A stretch of 56,535 nucleotides of DNA from Phycisphaerae bacterium (lineage in GTDB: Bacteria > Planctomycetota > Phycisphaerae > Sedimentisphaerales > Anaerobacaceae): positions 1 through 56,535 of the forward strand of contig JAPLMX010000208.1 of assembly GCA_026386805.1 (NCBI GenBank). The letters are read 5' to 3'. Positions 9,950-18,322 of the stretch are shown piece after piece (within the stretch, counting starts at the first letter, position 1; the number at the start of each line of letters is the position of its first letter). Below the pieces are notes generated by a model, which saw nothing but the letters and a program-made list of their open reading frames with translations, did not search any database and was not told the origin of the DNA. The translations under genes and the position numbers were made by a program.

Positions 9950-11674
9950 TTACTGGAACATGAGCAAATGCTCAACAATCGGCCCCAGCGCCAGGGCCGG
10001 AATGAACGACAGCGCCCCGATGATCAGCACCACCACGACCAAAAGGCCGACGAACAAAGGGCCATGCGTCGGCAACGTGCCGGCACTCGTTGGCACGATG
10101 GTTTTGCGAGCCAGGGACCCGCCGATGGCCAGGGCGGGGATCAGCACCCAGTACCGTCCGATCAGCATGGTCAAGCCGAGGCTCACATTGTAGAACGGAG
10201 TGTCGGCACTGAGCCCGGCAAAGGCGCTGCCGTTGTTGCCCGCCGCGGAGGAAAAAGCGTACAGAATCTCGCTGAACCCGTGGGCACCGGGATTGGCCGT
10301 CGAAGCCCGGGCGGCGGGAATCATAACCGCCGCACCTGCACCGATGAGGATGACGATCACGGGGATTAGGATGGCGATGGCCGCCATCTTGATCTCGAAC
10401 GCCTCGATCTTCTTGCCGAGGTACTCCGGCGTGCGCCCCACCATCAGGCCCGCGATGAAGACCGCGATGATGGCGAAAACCAGCATCCCGTACAATCCCG
10501 AGCCGACACCGCCAAAGACGACCTCTCCAAGCTGGATCAGGAGCATGGGCACCAGACCGCCGAGCGGCGTGAACGAATCGTGCATGGAGTTCACCGATCC
10601 GTTGGAGGCACAGGTGGTCGCGGTGGCCCACAGGGCGGAATTGGCGATCCCAAAGCGGACCTCCTTGCCCTCCATGTTGCCGGCCGTCGTATCGACGCCG
10701 AGTTGTGCCATCCAGGGCGGCGACTGCTGCTCGCTGTACCAGCACAGGGCCAGCATCCCGCCGAAGATGACCACCATCGCCGCCAGCACCGCCCAGCCTT
10801 GCCGCACGTCGCCGACCATCTTGCCAAACGTGTAGCACAAGGCGGCGGGGAGCATCAGGATCGCCAAAACCTCCAGGAAATTGGACAAGGGCGTGGGGTT
10901 TTCAAACGGATGGGCGGAATTGGCGTTGAAGAACCCGCCGCCGTTGGTGCCGAGCTGTTTGATGGCGATTTGTGACGCCGCCGGGCCGACGGCCAGGGTC
11001 TGCTCGGTAATCATCTTGCCGTCGGCACCTTTGACAGGCTCGATCAGTGACGTTTTGGGATACGAGCTGTAGGTCTGGACGACACCCTGGGACATCAGGG
11101 CCACCGCCCAGAGGATCGATACCGGCAGGAGGATGTAGAGCACCGACCTCGTCATGTCCACCCAGAAATTGCCGATGGTCTCGCTGTTGCGCCGGACGAA
11201 GCCCCGGATCATGGCGATCAGCACGGCCATGGCCGTGGCGGCCGAGACGAAGTTCTGCACGGTCATGCCGAGCATCTGCGTCAGGTAGCTCATCGTGGTT
11301 TCACCGCCGTAGGATTGCCAGTTCGTGTTCGTGATGAAACTCACGGCGGTGTTGAAGGCGGTGTGCGTCTTGACAGCGGCCAGATGCTCGGGATTCAGGG
11401 GCAACGAGCCCTGGACCCGCTGCAAAAGGTAGAGGAAGGCAAAACCCATCGCATTGAAGGCCAGTGCCCCCATTGCGTATCGTTTCCAGCCCACCTCTTT
11501 CTGCGGATCAAGGTCGCAGAGACGGTAAATCAGCCGTTCGAGCGGCCCCAATACCCGATCAAGGCCGACGGGCTTTCCCTCATAGACCCGTGCCATATAC
11601 CATCCGAGCGGCTTGACGAGGATCAGGAGCACCGCCAGATAGAACACGATTTGCAGCACATCGTTGGCAGTCAT
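9950..11674 (-). CDS. kdpA: Potassium-transporting ATPase channel-like subunit A
   Basis: 574 residues from ATG 11674, with GGAGA 7 bases upstream. The open frame runs 38 codons further upstream, but that part covers kdpF in another frame. About ten hydrophobic helices and the four pore-loop regions of the superfamily of K+ transporters are visible, e.g. [30 protein letters not shown], and [13 protein letters not shown] near the C-terminus. It forms the K+-selective pore of KdpFABC. The start overlaps the kdpF stop by one base (TGATG). Confidence 0.97.
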   Translation of the reverse strand: MTANDVLQIVFYLAVLLILVKPLGWYMARVYEGKPVGLDRVLGPLERLIYRLCDLDPQKEVGWKRYAMGALAFNAMGFAFLYLLQRVQGSLPLNPEHLAAVKTHTAFNTAVSFITNTNWQSYGGETTMSYLTQMLGMTVQNFVSAATAMAVLIAMIRGFVRRNSETIGNFWVDMTRSVLYILLPVSILWAVALMSQGVVQTYSSYPKTSLIEPVKGADGKMITEQTLAVGPAASQIAIKQLGTNGGGFFNANSAHPFENPTPLSNFLEVLAILMLPAALCYTFGKMVGDVRQGWAVLAAMVVIFGGMLALCWYSEQQSPPWMAQLGVDTTAGNMEGKEVRFGIANSALWATATTCASNGSVNSMHDSFTPLGGLVPMLLIQLGEVVFGGVGSGLYGMLVFAIIAVFIAGLMVGRTPEYLGKKIEAFEIKMAAIAILIPVIVILIGAGAAVMIPAARASTANPGAHGFSEILYAFSSAAGNNGSAFAGLSADTPFYNVSLGLTMLIGRYWVLIPALAIGGSLARKTIVPTSAGTLPTHGPLFVGLLVVVVLIIGALSFIPALALGPIVEHLLMFQ

Positions 11675-11763
11675 CAGAATCTCTCCGGCTTGAGCAGCGC
11701 AATCAACAAGTAGAGGAGCAGACCCACCGTCGTGATCCCTCCGAGTACATAGGCCCAGACCAT
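11674..11763 (-). CDS. kdpF: KdpF small membrane subunit
   Basis: A 29-residue frame from ATG 11763 with a strong GGAGG ribosome site. The sequence is one hydrophobic helix (VLGGITTVGLLLYLLIALL) ending in KPERF, which fits KdpF exactly. KdpF stabilises the KdpABC complex. Stop and the kdpA start share one base. Confidence 0.93.
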   Translation of the reverse strand: MVWAYVLGGITTVGLLLYLLIALLKPERF

Positions 11764-11774
11764 AACCACCTCCA

Positions 11775-11855
11775 CTACAAACGCGCAATCAGCTCGACAA
11801 AGGCATAGGAAACGATGAAAAACGCCAATCCGAGCAAAACATAGACCGCATCCAT
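11775..11855 (-). CDS. Very small membrane protein at the head of the kdp operon
   Basis: 26 residues from ATG 11855 with AAGGAG seven bases upstream, ending at TAG 11775, 11 bases before kdpF. The protein is a single hydrophobic helix (MDAVYVLLGLAFFIVSYAFV) with an acidic Glu and Arg near the end. Small proteins of this type (M-D-...-FF..S...) occur just before kdpF in other bacteria, often unannotated; I recall this but cannot search. The good ribosome site and tight spacing support translation. A second regulatory or assembly peptide of the Kdp complex is a reasonable guess. Confidence 0.75.
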   Translation of the reverse strand: MDAVYVLLGLAFFIVSYAFVELIARL

Positions 11856-11940
11856 ACATTGCTCCTTGTTCGGTATCGGAAGGCAGGCAGGACGTAAGAA
11901 GAAGACCACCGCTACAGCGGCAATCCGTTTCTCCCCGTGC

Positions 11941-12076
11941 GATGCCCTCCCAAATGCCTGCGGGGTTAGCTGACGGGCTCAAGCTTGGAAGTGCTTTATC
12001 CCCTGCTGGGTGGGGAATTCGCCCCAAAAAACCTGGGTCCCCCGTATCTATGATCTCCATAGATTTCGGCGACACT
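11941..12076 (-). promoter_or_regulatory. c-di-AMP riboswitch (ydaO-yuaA type) in the kdp leader
   Basis: Read on the minus strand, the leader contains both conserved halves of the ydaO motif: GGGGGACCCAGGTTTTTTGG followed by GGCGAATT, then a variable hairpin (CCCC...GGGGATAAAG), then GAGCCCGTCAGCTAACCCCG followed by CAGGCATTTGGGAGGG. Order and spacing match the Rfam ydaO family as I know it. The class senses cyclic di-AMP and usually turns off K+ uptake genes when c-di-AMP is high. Downstream a small CCGCT/AGCGG hairpin followed by TCTTCTTCTT (about 11899-11922) could be the terminator of the expression platform, though its stem is short. Confidence 0.92.
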
Positions 12077-12093
12077 ATGTCATTACGAGGCGT

Positions 12094-12122
12094 ATTGTAG
12101 GCGGGTCAAACGAACTGTGCAA
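12094..12122 (-). promoter_or_regulatory. Predicted sigma-70-like promoter of the kdp operon
   Basis: On the minus strand TTGCAC (12122-12117) and TACAAT (12099-12094) are separated by exactly 17 bases. TACAAT matches the -10 consensus at 5 of 6 positions. Transcription would start a few bases before the riboswitch, which is where it is needed. Confidence 0.6.
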
Positions 12123-12225
12123 GTAAGAAATGGCCGGCGGCGAACACCCACCGGCCCTCGGCAGTAAAAGAGTACGGTAAGCCGTAGGGCAAAACGTGCC
12201 GCTTGGTATTTGGAGGCGTCGTCAG

Positions 12226-12450
12226 ATGATTGAGAGATATCTGAGAGCAATTGCAGATTTCTTTGTCCTTCTGAGCGTCTTGCTCGCTCACTATCATTCG
12301 TCCTACTGGCTCCTGTTCACGGGCTTCGTCGGATTGAACCTGCTGCAATCGGCCTTCACCAACTGGTGCCCGATGATGGTGATCCTGCTGAAGCTGGGGG
12401 TCAGGAGCCAGTGCCAACCATGCGAACTGGCAACAGGTTCTGGGAAGTGA
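12226..12450 (+). CDS. DUF2892-type small inner-membrane protein
   Basis: 74 residues from ATG 12226, chosen over the upstream ATG 12196 because GGAGG lies 9 bases before it. The protein has two hydrophobic segments, and the family hallmark [20 protein letters not shown] with the NLxQSxFTxxCP pattern is clear (about 36-56). DUF2892/YgaP-like membrane domains are often linked to rhodanese or sulfide chemistry, but here it stands alone, divergent from kdp. The C-terminus has two extra Cys (QCQPCEL), which could bind metal or form a disulfide. Confidence 0.8.
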   Translation: MIERYLRAIADFFVLLSVLLAHYHSSYWLLFTGFVGLNLLQSAFTNWCPMMVILLKLGVRSQCQPCELATGSGK

Positions 12451-12513
12451 GCACATAGTTGATTCCGCAGCCATCTTCCGCTACACTCGGGCGAAACTTC
12501 GAAGGACAGGCGG

Positions 12514-13254
12514 ATGGCTGCGAACTCGAAAATCGAATGGACCGAATGCACGTGGAACCCGGTGACCGGCTGCACGAGAATCAGCCCGGGTTGCCAACAC
12601 TGTTACGCTGAGCGCATGGCGAAGCGTCTCTGCGCGATGGGCCAGTCCAACTATCGTAACGGTTTTCGGCTTACGCTCCATCCGCACATGCTCGATCTGC
12701 CGCTGCATTGGCGGCAGCCACGCATGATCTTTGTCAATTCGATGAGCGACCTGTTCCACAAGGACGTCCCACTCGATTTCATCCGGAAGGTCTTCGACGT
12801 GATGCAGCGGGCGCCGCAGCATTGCTTCCAAGTCCTGACCAAGCGTTCGGAGCGACTCGCGCAGCTCAGCGCCCAACTCCCCTGGCCCGACAATGTCTGG
12901 ATGGGTGTGACCATCGAGAACGCCGACTACGCCTTTCGAATCGAGCACCTGAAACAGACCGCTGCGGCCGTGAAATTCATTTCCTTCGAGCCATTGATAG
13001 GTCCCGTCGCACACGTTAGCCTCGACGGCGTTGACTGGGCCATCGTCGGCGGCGAGTCCGGCCCCGGCGCTCGTCCCATGCGGCCTGAGTGGGTGACGGA
13101 CATTCGCGACCGGTGCTTGGCGGAGGGAATCCCCTTCTTCTTCAAACAATGGGGCGGCGTCAACAAGAAGGCGAGTGGGCGCACCTTGGACAAGAGAATC
13201 TGGAGCGAAAAGCCTCAAGCTACAATGCGGAGGGCATCGTTAAGCTGCGTTTGA
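12514..13254 (+). CDS. Phage Gp37/Gp68 (DUF5131) family protein, radical-SAM-like
   Basis: 246 residues. The N-terminal Cys cluster [20 protein letters not shown] fits the DUF5131/Gp37-Gp68 family, which resembles radical SAM enzymes and is common on phages and in defence islands. Other family marks are [26 protein letters not shown] and [11 protein letters not shown], and the end [11 protein letters not shown] is typical. The biochemical role is not established. The final 20 residues after GRTLDKRIW differ from the usual short acidic end (DEMP-like) but no clear frameshift is seen. No phage genes surround it. Confidence 0.88.
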   Translation: MAANSKIEWTECTWNPVTGCTRISPGCQHCYAERMAKRLCAMGQSNYRNGFRLTLHPHMLDLPLHWRQPRMIFVNSMSDLFHKDVPLDFIRKVFDVMQRAPQHCFQVLTKRSERLAQLSAQLPWPDNVWMGVTIENADYAFRIEHLKQTAAAVKFISFEPLIGPVAHVSLDGVDWAIVGGESGPGARPMRPEWVTDIRDRCLAEGIPFFFKQWGGVNKKASGRTLDKRIWSEKPQATMRRASLSCV

Positions 13255-13350
13255 CGATGCCACCTCGATTTCGAACCGAATATCCGGAGATCAATGACGA
13301 CTAACAAGTAGAGTGGCAGGGGAAATGCAGCGTCATACGGAGTGCGTGGA

Positions 13351-14268
13351 ATGGCGACCATTACGGTCGAAAGTTTGTGCAAGCGATTTGGCGACGTTGT
13401 CGCTGTGGACGGCGTGGGGTTTGAGATTGGCCGGGGGGAGATGTTCGGCCTGCTCGGGCCGAATGGGGCCGGCAAGACTACCACGATCGGCATCCTCTGC
13501 GGGCTGGTCCGGCCGGATAGCGGCACCGTGTGCCTCGACGGCAAGAGCGACCCGATGCGCCCGGACGTGCGGGCGTCGCTGGGCGTCGTGCCTCAGAGCC
13601 TGGCCCTATACGACGAGCTCACGGCGCAGGAGAACCTGGAGTTTTTCGGACGCATCAATGGGCTGGCCGGCCGGAGGCTCAGAGACCGGGTGGCGGCGTG
13701 TCTGGACCTCGCCGGCTTGATGCAGCGTCGCAAGGACCGGGTCGCCACCTTCAGCGGCGGCATGAAACGGCGGCTCAATCTCGTCTGTTCCCTGCTGCAC
13801 GAGCCCGCCATCCTGCTTCTGGACGAGCCCACCGTCGGCGTGGACCCGCAGTCCCGCAATCTCATCTTCGACACCATCGAGAAGCTCCGGTCGGACGGCC
13901 GGACGATCCTCTACACGACCCATTACATGGAAGAGGCCGAGCGGCTCTGTGACCGCGTGGCCATTCTCGACCACGGCAAGATGCTGGTCTTGGACACGGT
14001 CGCGAACTTGATCGCCAAGCACGGCGGGGCCTCTCATATCGAGATCGGATTGGACGAAGCCCCCCAAGACCCGGCGGGATTGACCGCCAAACTGGGAGCA
14101 GGCGAGTTGGGTATTGAGGGCAACATGATCCGCTTTCAAACGATGGAGCCCGCCCAGGCTCTGGCCACGCTGAATCAGTGCGGCGTCCGCTACAAGACTC
14201 TCAAGGTCGATACGGCCAACCTGGAGGACGTCTTCCTGAACCTGACCGGCCGGAGGCTGCGCGACTGA
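13351..14268 (+). CDS. ABC transporter ATP-binding protein (CcmA/NatA type)
   Basis: 305 residues from ATG 13351; a GTG nine bases upstream is an alternative start. Walker [11 protein letters not shown], signature FSGGMKRRLNL, Walker B ILLLDEPTVGVDP, and the H-loop THYMEEAERL are all intact. This is the drug/lipid-exporter type that pairs with ABC-2 permeases. The stop overlaps the ATG of the next gene (TGATG), and that gene is an ABC-2 permease, so the two form an exporter. The permease is interrupted, so the ATPase may have no full-length partner. Confidence 0.93.
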   Translation: MATITVESLCKRFGDVVAVDGVGFEIGRGEMFGLLGPNGAGKTTTIGILCGLVRPDSGTVCLDGKSDPMRPDVRASLGVVPQSLALYDELTAQENLEFFGRINGLAGRRLRDRVAACLDLAGLMQRRKDRVATFSGGMKRRLNLVCSLLHEPAILLLDEPTVGVDPQSRNLIFDTIEKLRSDGRTILYTTHYMEEAERLCDRVAILDHGKMLVLDTVANLIAKHGGASHIEIGLDEAPQDPAGLTAKLGAGELGIEGNMIRFQTMEPAQALATLNQCGVRYKTLKVDTANLEDVFLNLTGRRLRD

Positions 14269-15533
14269 TGGCGAAGCTGCTTGCATTAGCGGTCAAGGAC
14301 CTTCGGGTCCTGATGGCCAGCAAAGGCAACCTGTTCTGGGTCTTCGGGTTTCCTTTGCTGTTTGCGCTATTATTCGGGGCGGTCTACGCCGGGGCGGGCA
14401 AAGGGCCTTCCGGCATGAAGCTGGCCGTCGTGGATGAGGACAAGAGCGAGTTCTCGCAACTCTACGTCACGCACTTGGAGTCCGAGGAGGCCCTGAAGGT
14501 CACGCGCCTGGATCGAGAGCAGGCCCTGACCCAGGTGCGCAAGGGCCAGATCGCAGCCGCCGTGGTGATCCGGCCGGGCTTTGGCGACGGATTCTCCGGT
14601 TTCTCCGACGCCAACAACCCCAAGCTCCAGATCGCCTCCGATCCGGGCCAGAAGATGCAGGGTGCCTACCTGGAAGGCCTGCTGGCCAAGGCCCAATTCG
14701 AGGTCATGGCCAAGAGATTCCGCGACCGCAAGTGGATGCGAGGCCAAATGGACACTTGGCGGGGCCAGATCAAGCGAGCCGGCGGTCTGCCCGGAGCCGA
14801 CGCCAACGTGTACCTCCGCTTCTTCGATTCGTTGGACAACTTTCTGACGGACGTGAACGACCGGACCTACAAAGGCGGACTGGGCAACGGCATCCTCAAT
14901 GTGGCCAAGCTGGACGTGCAACGGGAATACGACGGTCCGCGCACGCCGTTTCAAATCACCTTCCCGCAGGCCATCCTGTGGGCGATCCTGGGCTGCGTCG
15001 CGACGTTCGCGATCTCGATTGTCCGGGAGCGGACCACCGGCACGTTCCAGCGGCTGCGGGTCGGCCCGATCTCGCAGGTGGACATCCTGGCTGGCAAGGG
15101 ACTGGCGTGTTTCCTCACGTGTGCCATGGTGATTGTCCTGCTCGTTATGGTGGGCAAACTGGTCTTCAAGGTGCCCATCGGCAGTCCGGCTATGTTCCTC
15201 CTGGGGGCCGTCTGCACGTGCCTGTGCTTCGTCGGCTTGATGATGCTGGTCTCGACCCTGGGCAAGACGGAGCAAAGCGTCGTCGGCGCCGGCTGGGCGG
15301 TTCTCATGGTTCTGGCTATGTTCGGCGGCGCAATGATGCCGCTGGCCTTCATGCCCCCCTGGATGCGGGACATCAGTCACGTCAGCCCCATCAAATAGGG
15401 CATTCTCGCCATGGAAGGCGGCATCTGGCGCGGCTTCACCTTCACGGAAATGCTGCTACCCTGCGGCGTCCTCCTTGCCTTCGGCTCGGCGTTCTTCGCC
15501 CTTGGCGTCCTGATGCTCCGCCGCACTCCGTAG
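14268..15533 (+). pseudogene. ABC-2 type permease interrupted by an in-frame TAG
   Basis: From ATG 14268 the frame encodes an N-terminal helix, a large extracytoplasmic domain and the start of the ABC-2 membrane domain, but stops at TAG 15396-15398 after HVSPIK. The same frame then continues without another stop for 44 codons (GILAMEGGIWRGFTFTEMLL..., final helix LLAFGSAFFALGVLML) to TAG 15531-15533. In ABC-2 permeases a Trp normally follows SP.K, so a single TGG-to-TAG change explains it. The full product would be 421 residues; the truncated one is 376 and lacks the last helix. It may be a real nonsense mutation, readthrough, or a sequence error. The restored stop lies inside the GTAG end of a REP element. 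Confidence 0.85.
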
Positions 15534-15628
15534 CATGGGCGCGAGCGCCCATGTGTATCACGGGCGTCTCGCCCGTGAAAGCAGGGCCAAGATGGCCCTG
15601 CGACCCATGGGCAAGATGCCCATGCTAC
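15530..15628. repeat. REPIN-like element: GTAG-hairpins in inverted pair
   Basis: The 99-bp element begins GTAGCATGGGC and ends GCCCATGCTAC, a perfect 11-bp inverted repeat. Inside are four consecutive hairpins: CATGGGCGC/GCGCCCATG, CACGGGCG/CGCCCGTG, AGGGCCA/TGGCCCT and CATGGGCA/TGCCCATG. A GTAG tetranucleotide before a hairpin is the mark of REP sequences moved by RAYT transposases. The left GTAG contains the stop codon of the ABC permease frame and the right CTAC contains the stop of the minus-strand flavin-binding gene. Confidence 0.85.
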
Positions 15629-16035
15629 AGCTTTTGGTACTGAGTCGGCTCGAAATTCGTCGCCATAGTCCACACGGCGGCCTGGCACTGCGTCACGCGA
15701 AAGACCACCAGCAGTCCGTACCCATGCTTCTCGACCCAGGGTTTCAAGAAGGGCCGAGCTTCCACGATCTCCTTCTTGAGGCCCATGTCCTCGATGATCT
15801 CGACAACGCCGGCGACGCGCACCTGCGTATCCTGGCTGTTGAAGCACACTTCCACGTGTTTATTCGCCAGCAGTTGTTTGGACAGCGCCTTGTAGTTGCC
15901 CGTATGAAAGACCAGGCCCGCCGCCTCGGCGCGGTACATCATCATCCCGCGCACTCGCGGCTGGCTCCCCTCACACGTGGCCAGATGGCACAGCGGGTTA
16001 GCGTTCAGGAACTCCAGAATCTGCTCTCGGGTCAT
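15625..16035 (-). CDS. Pyridoxamine 5'-phosphate oxidase-like FMN-binding protein
   Basis: 136 residues from ATG 16035 with AAGGAG upstream; the longer frame upstream has no ribosome site. The split-barrel fold is recognisable from LEFLNANPLCHLATCEGSQP, then RVRGMMMYRAEAAGLVFHTG, and KHVEVCFNS. These proteins bind flavin and act as small oxidoreductases or FMN carriers, but the substrate is unknown. The stop codon TAG (15627-15625) is part of the CTAC end of the adjacent REP element. Confidence 0.88.
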   Translation of the reverse strand: MTREQILEFLNANPLCHLATCEGSQPRVRGMMMYRAEAAGLVFHTGNYKALSKQLLANKHVEVCFNSQDTQVRVAGVVEIIEDMGLKKEIVEARPFLKPWVEKHGYGLLVVFRVTQCQAAVWTMATNFEPTQYQKL

Positions 16036-16292
16036 AGTTTCTCCTTCAGCACCGAAGGCGGAGGAATCAGAAGTGTCTCTACCGCCTCGCTCCTCGATAA
16101 TCGTGGATGACAAGCTCGCACCCTTGATCTTCAGCCGCTGCCTCGGCCGCTGCCATGACTTGGCGACTGGTTCTCGTACTTGTTTTGCGATTGGGTCAGG
16201 TTTCATGGCCTACGTCTCCTATTCCGCGCCGACAAGCTCTCCTGCCGTATGGATCGTGGAAATTGTGATACCCGCGACTGCGCTGAACCGTG

Positions 16293-17387
16293 TCAAGCGT
16301 CTCCTCGGTCGAATCTCGGGAATTTCTCCTTTAGCCTTTCGACAGTGGACCGCCATTTGGGCGCGGTGGGTTTGCAGACCGTGTTCTGGTTGCCGAACAT
16401 GCCGATCTCCTGCACGGCACTCTCCAGCGTCACGGTCTGCAGCCATTGGACAGGCACGAAGTACTCACAACGTTCAGGGTCGTCGAGAAATTGACGGTGA
16501 TAGCTGCTGCGCTTAGCCGCATCGAGGACGGGGAGTTCGCCGTCCGGCGTATTCACCTTGAAGGTCGATGCGGGCTGCGAGCACCCAGTCACACGTCCGA
16601 CACCGACGAATCCAGAACCTGGCACTTTGACCCACACGCGGTCGCCAGGGCTCAGGAGTTGCAGCGTCCTACTATACCATGCACCACCACCGCCGGAGAT
16701 AAACCCAAACTCCACAGCATCAGCCCATGACCGGGTCTCACTGGGGCCATAGGAGCAGTAAAACTCACCATTCCATGGCTCGTTCGCGGTGTCGGGTGTC
16801 GCGGCAGCGCTGATCTGGGTGCGCACGGGATCAAGCAACCAGGCGCGACTGAGCAGTTGCTCGTCCCCATTGGAGAAGACCTGAAAGCACAGCACGTTGA
16901 TCGGGATGTCCCGTTCACTCAAGTAGGCGACTATGCGCTCGGTACTCTCGTCGAGCGAGGCGGCCACAATGATGATCTGATGATTCTGGTTGAGTTCATC
17001 CTCGTCGAGCGCATGCCCAAAGCGTTGACAGAAATCCTCGGCCAGACTCCTGCCCCGCGCGAAGCGCCCATAGATGGCAGCGATATCCTCGGCGTGGAGT
17101 CTCTCCACCCAAGAGGCGTAGTCCAGAGCCTGCGCCACTACCTCACGCGGGGTACGCTCGCGTTTTAGCTCAATGAGCACCAACGAGGCGTCGGGTGCAA
17201 TAGCGAGGAGGTCAATACGTCCACCGAAACCGGTGTCCTCCTGCCGCCCGATGAGCATCCATTCATCGGAGAGTATGCGTGGCGAGGTGGCGATCATATC
17301 CTCCAGTAGACGTTCGTTGGCGAGGGAAGATTCGGACAGTGGCTGCGGTTGTGGGCCAACCTTCCACAGAGTGGTTCGAATGGGCAT
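16293..17387 (-). CDS. NucS/DUF91-like PD-(D/E)XK nuclease-family protein
   Basis: 364 residues from ATG 17387 (AGGAAAG upstream); the frame is open a further 72 codons without a ribosome site. Residues about 45-100 carry a PD-(D/E)XK core: GGRIDLLAI, then LVLIELKRERTPREVVAQAL. The Asp and Glu-x-Lys residues are present, so it is probably active. This core resembles the C-terminal nuclease of NucS/EndoMS and of many restriction-like proteins. The C-terminal half has a second domain (GDRVWVKVPGSGFVGVGRVTG) that looks like a small beta-barrel and could read modified bases, but this is inference. Two small genes precede it on the same strand. A defence or repair role is possible. Confidence 0.7.
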   Translation of the reverse strand: MPIRTTLWKVGPQPQPLSESSLANERLLEDMIATSPRILSDEWMLIGRQEDTGFGGRIDLLAIAPDASLVLIELKRERTPREVVAQALDYASWVERLHAEDIAAIYGRFARGRSLAEDFCQRFGHALDEDELNQNHQIIIVAASLDESTERIVAYLSERDIPINVLCFQVFSNGDEQLLSRAWLLDPVRTQISAAATPDTANEPWNGEFYCSYGPSETRSWADAVEFGFISGGGGAWYSRTLQLLSPGDRVWVKVPGSGFVGVGRVTGCSQPASTFKVNTPDGELPVLDAAKRSSYHRQFLDDPERCEYFVPVQWLQTVTLESAVQEIGMFGNQNTVCKPTAPKWRSTVERLKEKFPRFDRGDA

Positions 17388-17445
17388 GGCGTGCTTTCCT
17401 TCTCGGGTTCGTAGACTATCTTCCTTGCTCTGGCCATCAAGCTCG

Positions 17446-17670
17446 TCAGGCCTCCAATGCCTGATAGACTCTGCCGTGCTGTTGAAGCCACTCGATATCG
17501 TCCTGCTCCGCGTGCTCTTCGACCTCACGCAGGAGTTGCACCGTTTCGGCTTCGTAGCAGGGTTCGCTGGCGTCATCTTCCGGGATGACAGCCTCAACCT
17601 CAACCGCCACCACGAAACTGTGCGTTCGAACCAGCCGTGTGCGCAGCACTCGTTTACCGGGAATCCTCAT
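17446..17670 (-). CDS. Small acidic protein upstream of the nuclease
   Basis: 74 residues from ATG 17670. The sequence is strongly acidic in the middle (VEAVIPEDDASEPCYEAET) and ends in a predicted helix EEHAEQDDIEWLQQHGRVY. I recall similar short proteins in Planctomycetota, sometimes near toxin-antitoxin genes, but I cannot name a family. It lies 58 bases before the nuclease start on the same strand, so co-transcription is likely. No clear ribosome site is seen, so it may depend on translation of the overlapping frame upstream. Confidence 0.5.
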   Translation of the reverse strand: MRIPGKRVLRTRLVRTHSFVVAVEVEAVIPEDDASEPCYEAETVQLLREVEEHAEQDDIEWLQQHGRVYQALEA

Positions 17671-17731
17671 TGTCGAAACTCATCGAATCTTGCGCAACAA
17701 GTCGCCGAATCATGTCAAACAACTTCGCCAT
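17654..17731 (-). CDS. Possible 25-residue peptide overlapping the small acidic gene
   Basis: ATG 17731 to stop 17654 encodes a short peptide beginning MAKLFDMIRRLV and ending in an acidic tail. It overlaps the start of the 74-residue gene by 17 bases, an arrangement used for translational coupling. The ribosome site is weak. It could equally be chance. Confidence 0.3.
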   Translation of the reverse strand: MAKLFDMIRRLVAQDSMSFDNEDSR

Positions 17732-18322
17732 CGGAGGCTTTCTCTTGTCCTCTGCGGATGCCCAAACACACCATTGCAGCTCAGAACCTCTCGGGGTCTG
17801 CCAACAAGAACGAGCATAGCAGAGCAGGTTGAATAAGGCAATAGGCACGGGGGGAGCGTGGCGGTTCGTGCCCGCTGAGGGTGTGACCGGAATTCGGTGG
17901 CGGTCTATACGATTTCGCGGGGCTGTTGCAGTCGAAGGGGCGCGTTTACCGCCTTGCAGGCTTCCAGCAGAGCTTGCGGAATTCTCGAACCCAGGCCATG
18001 GCCTTGACGACCCGTTCCGTTGGCTTACCGGGCACACCCATCGGTCCACTTGGTGGGTATTTTTACTTGACGAGGAATTGATGCACTTGTATGATAATTG
18101 AGCAACAGAATAGGCGGGCATGAATGGGAGACCATCGCTTGAGAGAGTCTCGTCGTGAGCGCGTCAGCGTCATCGTGCGTGACCTCCCCGCGGGCGGCAA
18201 GCCGCCTTGGGCGAGTGGCAGGGTGGGGCGTCCGGCCCCTGGGGAACGCTCCGCGCGCCGACAGGAATACGGGGCGACCGGCTGGGCCGGTGAGGGAACC
18301 CCCACCGGTGCCAAAGCGTGTG
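17732..18322. other. Gene-free region before the repeat array
   Basis: Two open frames (17829-18101 on plus and one on minus across the same bases) lack ribosome sites and recognisable protein features. Nothing else is identified apart from GC-rich local palindromes. Confidence 0.5.

Noticed and set aside
11674..12075. A 133-codon frame covering the kdp leader and ending in KdpF sequence
   Set aside because: Its first 100 codons run through the c-di-AMP riboswitch; only the last 29 (KdpF), with their own ribosome site, are real.
13180..13254. Frameshift at the end of the Gp37/Gp68-family gene
   Set aside because: The last 20 residues are unusual, but no alternative frame restores the family's typical end, so natural variation is more likely.
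17975..18005. tRNA-like T-arm (GGGTTCGAGAATTCC on the minus strand)
   Set aside because: No acceptor, D or anticodon stems can be folded around it.
17829..18101. 90-codon frame on the plus strand
   Set aside because: No ribosome site, no recognisable domain, overlaps an equally long antisense frame.
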